From: an uncultured Opitutaceae bacterium
GTDB taxonomy: Bacteria > Verrucomicrobiota > Verrucomicrobiae > Opitutales > Opitutaceae
Assembly: GCA_946482625.1 (NCBI GenBank)
Contig: CAMLSH010000049.1
Coordinates: forward strand, 1 to 13,928
DNA: 13,928 bases
Direction of reading: 5' to 3'
Part shown: positions 7,355-13,079 of the stretch, piece after piece
Position numbering within the stretch: the first letter of the stretch is position 1
How the letters are laid out: each line of letters opens with the position of its first letter
Notes under the pieces: generated by a model
The model's database searches: none
Told to the model about the DNA's origin: nothing
The model's input: the letters and a program-made list of their open reading frames with translations, nothing else
Program-made: the position numbers and the translations under genes

Positions 7355-7360
7355 TCGCCA

Positions 7361-7505
7361 CGGCGGAACGTAGCCGCGTCAGCACGTAGCCGCGTTCCTT
7401 AGAACGTGGCCCTTTGACGCCACTTCCCAGCGCCCACGTTTTCACAAACGCGGCCACGCCCGTCACCCGCCGAAGTCCTTCTGCATCTTCGCGCCACACG
7501 TGGCG
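7361..7505. repeat. Cluster of direct and palindromic repeats after the epimerase gene
   Basis: The spacer holds a 12-base direct repeat ACGTAGCCGCGT (7368-7379 and 7384-7395, 16-base period). A hairpin follows: GCCGCGTTC, loop CTTA, GAACGTGGC (7389-7410; nine pairs with one G-U in plus-strand RNA). A second is CCACGTTT, loop TCAC, AAACGCGG (7434-7453; seven of eight pairs). A third is CGCCAC-AC-GTGGCG (7492-7505). The short stems and small loops recall REP-type elements. The first hairpin is followed by CCCTTT, so it might also act as a weak terminator of the epimerase gene. Confidence 0.55.
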
Positions 7506-7615
7506 TAAAATCCGCTCTACGGACTAGACGCCGCCGCGCGCACCAATTACCAATGCTCCGCTAACGACCAACCGTCTCCGCCTTCGCCGCCGACTCTCCG
7601 TCTCCGCATCCACTC

Positions 7616-7927
7616 ATGTCTTCCCCCTCGCACATTCTCGCTCTTTTCGACGTCGGCGGCGGGGAAATGCTGATGATTTTCGTGATCGCGCTCCTACTCT
7701 TCGGCGGCCAGCGCATGCCCGAACTCGCGCGCGGCCTCGGCAAATCGATCCGCGAATTCAAGAAAGTCACCAGCGGCGTCGAAGATCAGATCAAGCAGGC
7801 CATCGACGAAGCGCCCGAATCGCCCAAGCCGCCGCGCCCACGTCCCCTCGCGCCTCCGCCCGCGGCACCGACAAATCCCGTTCCACCGCCCGCCCCGCCG
7901 CCGACGCCGCCCGAGGCGACGCCTTAA
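7616..7927 (+). CDS. tatA: Twin-arginine translocase subunit TatA/TatE
   Basis: A 103-residue protein. Residues 14-30 (GGGEMLMIFVIALLLFG) form the short membrane helix with a polar residue (Glu17) near its start, followed by the hinge LFGGQRMPELARGLGKSIRE (28-47) that leads into the amphipathic helix, both diagnostic of TatA. TatA oligomerises to form the passage for folded twin-arginine precursors delivered by TatBC. No tatB or tatC is in this window. The tail from about residue 67 is Pro/Ala rich, more extreme than usual. The N-terminus has about ten extra residues before the usual start region. There is no Shine-Dalgarno before the ATG; the upstream stretch is C/T rich. An Smr gene follows 77 bases later and could be co-transcribed. 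Confidence 0.94.
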   Translation: MSSPSHILALFDVGGGEMLMIFVIALLLFGGQRMPELARGLGKSIREFKKVTSGVEDQIKQAIDEAPESPKPPRPRPLAPPPAAPTNPVPPPAPPPTPPEATP

Positions 7928-8004
7928 ACGACGCTGAGCCCACGACCGTCGGCTCGGACTCACGGACAATCTTCCCTTTTGGCTCGGCGCGTTCACCGCG
8001 ATTG

Positions 8005-8298
8005 ATGACCTCCGACGACGATTCGCCCGAGCCCGTTCGCATCCCCATCACCGGCGAACTCGATCTGCACACGTTCGCCCCGCGCGAAACCGCTCAAGTC
8101 GTCGAGGCCTACCTGGAGGCCTGCCGCGACCGCGGGATTTTTTCCGTCCGCATCATACACGGCAAAGGCACCGGCACGCTTCGCGAAACCGTCCACGCGC
8201 TCCTCCGCCGCTCACCGCTCGTGACGGCTTTCCGTCTCGGCGACGAGACCAGCGGCGGCTGGGGCGCGACCATCGCCACGCTCAAACCGCGCGATTAA
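8005..8298 (+). CDS. Stand-alone Smr-domain protein
   Basis: A 97-residue protein that is almost entirely one Smr (small MutS-related) domain. LDLHTFAPRETAQVVEAYL (19-37) matches the conserved LDLHG-type strand, and RIIHGKGTGTLRETV (49-63) matches the HGxGxG nucleic-acid-contact loop. Smr domains are nucleases or RNA/DNA-binding modules, found at the end of MutS2 or as small proteins acting in ribosome rescue or mRNA cleavage. The LDLHT form replaces the more common Gly of LDLHG with Thr, a mild deviation. A TTG three bases upstream is in frame, but the ATG at 8005 is the natural choice. It is followed by a 66-base convergent gap with no strong terminator. Confidence 0.88.
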   Translation: MTSDDDSPEPVRIPITGELDLHTFAPRETAQVVEAYLEACRDRGIFSVRIIHGKGTGTLRETVHALLRRSPLVTAFRLGDETSGGWGATIATLKPRD

Positions 8299-8364
8299 AC
8301 AATCGTCCGCTGCCTCGCGGCGTCCGAAAGGAGAAACGCCCGCAAATCCCACGCGTTTCCGCAG

Positions 8365-9354
8365 CTACGCCGACTCCTCGTCGAGCGCCACGCCTGTCAC
8401 CGGCACCGCGAGCCGTTCCGGTCCGGGCACGATCATCTTCCCCTCCGCCGGACGCCCCGGTGCAAACACCCGTGGTTCGCTGCGAAGATGATCCGCCGGT
8501 GGCTCGGGCGGAAATGGCGGCGCCGGCACGCGCACATCCGTCGTCTCCATTTTTTCGAGACGCGCCCGGATGTCCGCCGGCAGCGCCTTGCGTTCGTCCT
8601 CAGTATCCACCGGCCCGGAGAAAACCTGTTTCCCCTGTTTGTCCCACGCGGTCAGGCGTTTCTTGCCGTCCTTGAAGTTCAATTCCAGCCGTCCGTCGCC
8701 ATCGTTAAAAACCATCACCGCGCCCTCCGCACCGAAAGACGACACGCGCATTTCTCCCGCTGGCTCACGGCCCACGTGCGAACGAATCTTGGCGGGCCGC
8801 GAAAACAAAGCCGCCGGCGCGCCTTCGAACGTCATGGTCCGCCGCATGCCCGGCGTGAAGCCCTCGGGCAACGGTGGCATCGCCTTCTTGCCGAGCTTCA
8901 CACTCACCGTCTGCTGCTTGCCTCCGCGAAACAGCGTCAGCTTCACTTCCTCGCCTTCTTTGCGCGAGCGCACCAACACACCGAGCTGCCGCGGCTCGAT
9001 GAGGATCTGGTCCTCGAAACGCGTGAGTAGATCGTGCTTCTTCAACACGTCCGCCGCCGGGCTGTCCGGCAGGATGTGGACCACCACGAGCCCCGTCTCC
9101 GGTGGCAGCTCCATTTGCGAAGCCAGCGCCGCATCGATGCTGTGCGTGCTGATGCCGAGATACGTCACTTCCTTCAATTCCGGCCGGGGCACCCCAGCGC
9201 GTTCCTCAACTGGCGCCGGTGCGGGCACACCCGCCCGCAACGACTTCGACTGAGCGCAAAGAACGCCCGTCGACAGGAACGAAGAAACCGCCACGAGCGC
9301 CCATGCGGCCGGGCGTGATAACAACACTTTGGTTTTCATTGGATGAGTTTTCAT
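8365..9354 (-). CDS. Secreted/periplasmic PDZ-domain protein without protease domain
   Basis: A 329-residue protein with a signal peptide (about 1-35, ending VLCAQ), a PDZ domain (about 64-155: YLGIST, then ETGLVVVHILPDSPA as the peptide-binding strand region, then GEEVKLTLFRGGKQQTVSV), and a region (about 205-270) with FNDGDGRLELNFKDGKKRLTA and SGPVDTEDERKALPADIRAR. The C-terminal 60 residues are Pro rich. No catalytic triad of the DegP/DegS kind is present, so it should bind unfolded C-termini rather than cleave. It lies 11 bases after the single-pass membrane protein in the ECF sigma operon, suggesting a sensor or output role in an envelope response. A second Met at codon 6 (9339) is an alternative start; neither has a Shine-Dalgarno. 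Confidence 0.85.
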   Translation of the reverse strand: MKTHPMKTKVLLSRPAAWALVAVSSFLSTGVLCAQSKSLRAGVPAPAPVEERAGVPRPELKEVTYLGISTHSIDAALASQMELPPETGLVVVHILPDSPAADVLKKHDLLTRFEDQILIEPRQLGVLVRSRKEGEEVKLTLFRGGKQQTVSVKLGKKAMPPLPEGFTPGMRRTMTFEGAPAALFSRPAKIRSHVGREPAGEMRVSSFGAEGAVMVFNDGDGRLELNFKDGKKRLTAWDKQGKQVFSGPVDTEDERKALPADIRARLEKMETTDVRVPAPPFPPEPPADHLRSEPRVFAPGRPAEGKMIVPGPERLAVPVTGVALDEESA

Positions 9355-9365
9355 AAGGGAAATTT

Positions 9366-9782
9366 TCAGTACGCCGTCACCGGCACGATCCGCAGCTCTT
9401 CACGTTGCGCCATCAACGTGAGCGTGCGCCCGCCACCGCTCCAGCTCAGCGTCTCCAGATACCGGAGACGCAGCCGCTGCGCCGTCGTGCCGTCGTCGAG
9501 CGTCACCAAGCCTTCGTCGCGCGCACTCTGGAGAACCTCCTCTGCCGCCAACGGCCGGAGCGCCACGCGATCCACCGCCGACATCTCCGGCGAAAGCGCC
9601 GCCAGCCACGCCACGCCCGCCGCGAACCCCGCCGCCACCACCGCACGCAACAGCGCAAAGCCCGCCCGCGGACGCCGCGTTTCCAACGCCGCCTCCAGCC
9701 GGGCCTCGAAAAACTCCGAGGACGCCCGCGGACGGAGGCGGCGCAGTTGAGATTCCAGTGCGTGCAGTTCGTTATCGTTCAT
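9366..9782 (-). CDS. Single-pass membrane protein, putative anti-sigma factor
   Basis: A 138-residue protein with a charged cytoplasmic N-terminus (MNDNELHALESQLRRLRPRA, then SSEFFEARLEAALETRRPR), one membrane helix (about 44-63) and an outside domain of about 75 residues ending REELRIVPVTAY. Size, topology and an ATGA overlap with the upstream ECF sigma gene fit an anti-sigma factor. I do not see a zinc-binding HxxxCxxC motif, so it is not a ZAS-type anti-sigma, and the assignment rests on topology and context. The outside domain includes EGLVTLDDGTTAQRLRLRYL, like a small beta domain. The frame extends upstream to 9911, but that part lies inside the sigma gene; ATG at 9782 is chosen. Confidence 0.72.
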   Translation of the reverse strand: MNDNELHALESQLRRLRPRASSEFFEARLEAALETRRPRAGFALLRAVVAAGFAAGVAWLAALSPEMSAVDRVALRPLAAEEVLQSARDEGLVTLDDGTTAQRLRLRYLETLSWSGGGRTLTLMAQREELRIVPVTAY

Positions 9783-10309
9783 GGCAGCGGACAATTTTCG
9801 GGAGTCAGTCGTTTGCGGAGCGCTTCGAGCGCGTAGCGGTAACGCGACGCAGCCGTGTGCGGCGAGATCCCCAACTGCGCACCGATCTGCTCGAAGGTTC
9901 GTTCGCCCCAAATTTTAAGCGTGAGCACCTCGCGTTGCTCGTCCGGCAGATCGCGGAGCGCCCCTTCGATCGCCACCCGTCGTTCGTCGCCCTCGTCGAG
10001 CGGTTCGAAAAAAGAAACAACTTCGCCCCCAGTCGGCAGCTCTTCGCGCCCGGCCGACTCTTCTCGACGCAGCCGGCGCTCATTCCGCCGCGCGAGATCG
10101 CACGCGGCGCGTCGGATCGAGGCGAATACAAGACCGAGCGGATCGCCACCGAGCCCGCGCTGATTCCGCCAGAACCGGACAAACGCCTCCTGCACCACGT
10201 CCTCGGCATCCGCCAGGGAGCGCGTCGTCTGCCGTGCATACAGCAGAAGTCGCGGTCCGTGCTGACGAAACCAGTTTTTCCAAGAGTCATGAGGCGGCGT
10301 GTCCTCCAT
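9779..10309 (-). CDS. ECF-type RNA polymerase sigma factor
   Basis: A 176-residue sigma factor of normal ECF length. Region 2 spans about residues 8-80 (LLLYARQTTRSLADAEDVVQ, then EAFVRFWRNQ, the -10 recognition and core-binding helices). After a linker of about 30 residues, region 4 spans about 112-168 (LPDEQREVLTLKIWGERTF, EQIGAQLGISPHTAASRYRY, a helix-turn-helix reading the -35 element). It recruits RNA polymerase to its own stress or envelope regulon. The stop overlaps the start of the membrane protein by four bases, giving translational coupling. I chose the ATG at 10309; the frame continues upstream to 10504, but those residues do not resemble a sigma domain. It is divergent from the MFS gene. 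Confidence 0.92.
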   Translation of the reverse strand: MEDTPPHDSWKNWFRQHGPRLLLYARQTTRSLADAEDVVQEAFVRFWRNQRGLGGDPLGLVFASIRRAACDLARRNERRLRREESAGREELPTGGEVVSFFEPLDEGDERRVAIEGALRDLPDEQREVLTLKIWGERTFEQIGAQLGISPHTAASRYRYALEALRKRLTPENCPLP

Positions 10310-10578
10310 CGGTAGGTCGGTGGGATGAACGTGTTGGATGAAGAGCGTCAGCCGCGCACGGATTTGTCTGCGCACATAGAAAAAATCTCCGACCTGCCCC
10401 GACCGCCACAGGTTTCCACTCGGCTCCTCCGCCGCTTGGCCCGCCAGCCACCCGGCCATCGTCACTCGCGAAACGGTTGCGAGGACGAGCATCCCCGCGC
10501 GCAAACCCGTTCGCTGTGCTGTGAAAACTCTGCCCGCAGCTCGCGCCCACCGGACAATCGCACACGCTACCGGTTTTT
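10310..10578. other. Divergent intergenic region of the sigma and MFS genes
   Basis: It must contain promoters in both directions. On the minus strand a candidate ECF-type promoter shows TGAC at 10347-10350 and CGTT at 10328-10331 (15 bases between), within a region that also has the 7-base direct repeat GGATGAA on the plus strand (10323-10329 and 10336-10342). This is 18-41 bases upstream of the sigma start, a plausible place for autoregulation, but the match is weak. I see no convincing promoter for the MFS gene and no ribosome site before its ATG. Confidence 0.35.
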
Positions 10579-11823
10579 ATGGAAAGTCGGCCCGCCGCTC
10601 CCGCCATCAACGAACGTCTCGCGCTCCTCGTCCTCGCGGCCGTGCAGTTCACGCACATCCTCGATTTCATGATCATGATGCCGCTCGGCTCCCAACTGAT
10701 GCGCGTCTTCGAAATCTCTCCGGCGCAATTCAGCCGCCTGGTCGCCTCGTACGGACTCGCCGCCGCCATCACCGGATTCATCGGCGGCTTCGTGCTCGAC
10801 CGCTTCGACCGCCGCCACGCGCTGCTCGCGCTCTACAGCGGCTTCGCCTTATCGACTCTCGCCTGTGCCCTCGCGCCCAACTACGAGGCCTTGCTGATCG
10901 CGCGCATCCTCGCCGGCGGTTTCGGCGGCGTGGCCGGCTCGGTCGTCGTCGCCATGGTCGGCGACATCGTGCCGCCGGAACGTCGCGGCCGCGGTATGAG
11001 CATTGTCATGACAGCCTTCCCCCTCGCCTCTGTCATGGGCGTGCCCCTCGGCATCTGGCTCGCCGGTCTCTTCGAATGGCATGCACCGTTTTTCCTCCTG
11101 GTCGGGTTAAGCGCGATCGTCCTCGGCATCGCGGTGAAAACCATTCCTTCGATCCGCTCCACCCACGCCCCCGCCAATCCCTGGACGCAAATGGGCGCGA
11201 TCCTCTCCCATCCCATCCACCAACGCGGTCTTCTCATGAGCAGCGTCCTCGTTTTCGCCGGCGCCTGCATGGTCCCATTCATGGCGCCCGCGATGGTTGC
11301 CAATGTCGGCTTGGGCGAGGGGCAGCTCGCGTGGATTTATTTCGCGGGCGGCCTCGCCACGTTTTTCACCACGCCAATCGTCGGCCGCTTAACCGACCGG
11401 CACGATAAACTCCATGTGCTCGCCTGCATGTCCGCCGCAGCTGCGCTTGCCTCGCTGATTATCGCCAATCTCCCCGCCGTCCCGCTGATCGCCGCCATGC
11501 TCGCGACCGCGCTGTTCATGGTGACAATGTCCGGACGTTTCTCCCCGTCGATCGCCATGCTCAGCAACGCGGTCGAGGCGCGTTATCGCGGCGGTTTCAT
11601 GAGCGTAAACTCCGCGGTGCAACAAGCTTCCGGCGGCCTCGCCAACCTCGTCGCCGGCCTCATCGTAGTCACCGGCCCCGATGGCCGCCTCCTGCGTTAT
11701 CCGTGGGTCGGTCTCCTCTCGGTCGTCTGCATGATACTCACAGTTTTCATGGCCGCCCGTGTCCGGGCCCTCGCGCCTCACGCGGCCCGGCCGCACGTGG
11801 CGCCGACGTCTGCCGCCCTCTGA
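10579..11823 (+). CDS. MFS transporter (DHA1-like drug/sugar exporter)
   Basis: A 414-residue membrane protein of normal MFS length with about 12 predicted helices. The loop-2/3 signature is clear: GGFVLDRFDRRHAL (69-82), matching the G-x3-D-R-x2-R-R motif A, with a second degenerate copy VGRLTDRHDKLHVL in the second half. The fifth helix has ASVMGVPLGIWLAGLFEWHA (150-169), the antiporter-type motif C region, which points to proton-coupled export. The substrate is unknown; relatives export drugs, arabinose or other small molecules. It is a single-gene unit, divergent from the ECF sigma gene. The C-terminal tail after the last helix is short and basic/Pro-rich. The ATG at 10579 has no Shine-Dalgarno but begins in the right place before helix 1. 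Confidence 0.92.
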   Translation: MESRPAAPAINERLALLVLAAVQFTHILDFMIMMPLGSQLMRVFEISPAQFSRLVASYGLAAAITGFIGGFVLDRFDRRHALLALYSGFALSTLACALAPNYEALLIARILAGGFGGVAGSVVVAMVGDIVPPERRGRGMSIVMTAFPLASVMGVPLGIWLAGLFEWHAPFFLLVGLSAIVLGIAVKTIPSIRSTHAPANPWTQMGAILSHPIHQRGLLMSSVLVFAGACMVPFMAPAMVANVGLGEGQLAWIYFAGGLATFFTTPIVGRLTDRHDKLHVLACMSAAAALASLIIANLPAVPLIAAMLATALFMVTMSGRFSPSIAMLSNAVEARYRGGFMSVNSAVQQASGGLANLVAGLIVVTGPDGRLLRYPWVGLLSVVCMILTVFMAARVRALAPHAARPHVAPTSAAL

Positions 11824-11901
11824 GCTTTGCCACCGGCGCGCCGCCCAGCCGCCGGAAAGCCACCTCCAGTTTTGCGTCAACAGAGCCCGAGTTAACCACT
11901 T

Positions 11902-11919
11902 ACCCCGAAAAGCAGGGGT
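11902..11919 (+). promoter_or_regulatory. Inverted repeat in the leader of the PEP-CTERM gene
   Basis: ACCCC and GGGGT flank eight bases (GAAAAGCA) about 105 bases upstream of the PEP-CTERM start. The surrounding 11885-11975 stretch is visibly richer in A/T than the flanking genes and holds the spaced near-repeats CTAGGG and ATAGGGG. It could be a protein-binding site or an RNA hairpin; no known motif is recognised. Confidence 0.4.
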
Positions 11920-11993
11920 CTCGCTAGGGCTGCGTATAGGGGAAACACCCAATTTAGGCATTCGCAAAACTCCTGCATTGAACCTGCCGCCCG

Positions 11994-12009
11994 CTGCACA
12001 TGGCTTGCA
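11994..12009 (+). promoter_or_regulatory. Possible sigma-54-type promoter before the PEP-CTERM gene
   Basis: CTGCAC-ATGGC-TTGCA matches the -24/-12 consensus TGGCAC-N5-TTGCA at nine of eleven fixed positions with correct spacing, but the important GG at -24 is TG here. Transcription would start near 12020, almost at the ATG at 12022, which would favour the alternative ATG at 12037. Some proteobacterial PEP-CTERM genes use sigma-54 promoters, which makes it worth noting. Weak call. Confidence 0.25.
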
Positions 12010-12021
12010 GGCGTAAACATT

Positions 12022-12756
12022 ATGCAAACTCCAGCCATGCCTCTCAATCTCTGGCGCGCGGTGAAGACCCTCGCCCTGAGTGCCGTTGTCGTCAGCTCCG
12101 CTCACGCCCAGCTCACGCTCAACTCGATCGATCGCGGCCGCTACAGCGAGTTCGGCACGCATTTGCTCGCCGAGTACGACAGTTATCTCACCGGCCAGGT
12201 CGCGACGGTGGAGTTCCGCAGCTTTCTCGTGTTCGACACCACGGCCGTCACCGCGCCAGTCACCGCCGCCTCGCTGCGCCTCTTCCTGCCGCAGGGCAGT
12301 TTCTCCAGCCCGAGTGCGACCGAGACGCTCAAAATCTACGACGTCAGCACGTCCATCCCGGCCCTGTCCGCCTTTCAATTCGGCGCCACCTCCATCTTCA
12401 ACGACCTCGGCAGCGGCACTGAATTCGGCTCCGCGACCCTCCAAGAATCGAACGAAGGCGGTTACATCGATATCGCGCTCAACAACAGCTTCCTGAGCTA
12501 CTTCAATACGAGTGCAGCAGACGTCTTCGCGTTGGGCGGCGCGCTGAGCTCGATCAGCAGCATCTGGAATCAATTCGCCTACTTCGGTTCCGGCACCGGC
12601 GATCCCGCCGACGGCCGCACGCAACTCGTCCTCTGGACTGCGCCCACCGGCGAAGGCAACGTCGCCGTTCCCGAGCCCTCCACCTATGGCCTGATCGGAG
12701 CCGGCCTGTTGCTCGCGGGCGTCGCCCTCCGCCGCCGCTTCGCCGCGCGCAAGTAA
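12022..12756 (+). CDS. PEP-CTERM sorting domain surface protein
   Basis: A 244-residue exported protein. It has a signal peptide (about 1-29, ending SSAHA|Q), a middle beta-rich region (about 30-210; VEFRSFLVFDTTAV at 63-76 resembles DNRLRE-like or carbohydrate-binding-type domains), and a textbook C-terminal sorting signal. That signal is VPEPSTYGLIGAGLL (216-230), a hydrophobic helix, and RRRFAARK. Exosortase recognises PEP and processes such proteins for surface or exopolysaccharide-associated display. No exosortase gene is in this window, so the system must be encoded elsewhere. The ATG at 12022 gives a standard signal peptide; a Met at codon 6 (12037) would also work. A strong terminator follows 63 bases after the stop, so it is a single-gene unit. 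Confidence 0.93.
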   Translation: MQTPAMPLNLWRAVKTLALSAVVVSSAHAQLTLNSIDRGRYSEFGTHLLAEYDSYLTGQVATVEFRSFLVFDTTAVTAPVTAASLRLFLPQGSFSSPSATETLKIYDVSTSIPALSAFQFGATSIFNDLGSGTEFGSATLQESNEGGYIDIALNNSFLSYFNTSAADVFALGGALSSISSIWNQFAYFGSGTGDPADGRTQLVLWTAPTGEGNVAVPEPSTYGLIGAGLLLAGVALRRRFAARK

Positions 12757-12819
12757 AGACAGAGGCGGAGAAGCGCTGAAGCCGGTCTTCATCACCCGGA
12801 ACTTCTCTCCGTTCCTCAC

Positions 12820-12848
12820 AGGCGGACCGCTCGTCGGTCCGCCTTTTT
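12820..12848 (+). terminator. Rho-independent terminator of the PEP-CTERM gene
   Basis: A perfect 10-bp stem, AGGCGGACCG and CGGTCCGCCT, with the loop CTCGT and a run of five T overlapping and following the stem. This is the best intrinsic terminator in the window. Confidence 0.93.
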
Positions 12849-13015
12849 CGTGTTCACCCTTGGACAACAGACGGAGCGCACCAAACGGATTCCCGCCCCG
12901 CCTTCCGGAAAACGCCCGCCCCCGCGTTCCGCCCAACGACCAATTACCAACTACAAACTACCTCCCCCCTCACTGATCACCGTACATTGACCACCGCCCA
13001 TTGGTCATTGGTCAT

Positions 13016-13038
13016 GCGCGCGAGCTCCGCTCGCGCGC
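13016..13038. repeat. Perfect 10-bp palindrome upstream of the U32 gene
   Basis: GCGCGCGAGC, loop TCC, GCTCGCGCGC. No T tract follows, so it is not a standard terminator. Its small loop and GC-rich arms resemble the elements near 7389-7505 and 13633-13654; a REP-like dispersed element or a structured 5' leader are both possible. Confidence 0.6.
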
Positions 13039-13079
13039 CGCTTGCCCACCGCGCCCGCCCACGTACTGTGACGCCCTTC

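Larger units (their letters stand above)
12757..13079. other. Intergenic region between PEP-CTERM and U32 genes
   Basis: A 323-base stretch with no plausible gene. It holds the intrinsic terminator of the PEP-CTERM gene (12820-12848), a copy of ACCAATTACCAA (12939-12950) also found upstream of tatA, an A/C-rich low-complexity stretch (about 12935-12975), a tandem 7-base repeat ATTGGTC (13000-13013), and a perfect hairpin (13016-13038) 42 bases before the U32 start. No clear promoter was recognised. Confidence 0.6.

Noticed and set aside
7389..7505. CRISPR-like array in the spacer before tatA
   Set aside because: The repeats are short, overlapping and palindromic with no regular spacer length; no cas genes nearby.
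11902..11975. Known riboswitch (for example a cyclic-di-GMP type) in the PEP-CTERM leader
   Set aside because: I compared it by eye with the conserved GEMM core and found no match; only simple inverted repeats are visible.
11389..12936. 515-codon open frame on the minus strand across the MFS, leader and PEP-CTERM genes
   Set aside because: Gly/Glu/Arg-rich with no domain; it crosses two well-supported genes and a terminator.
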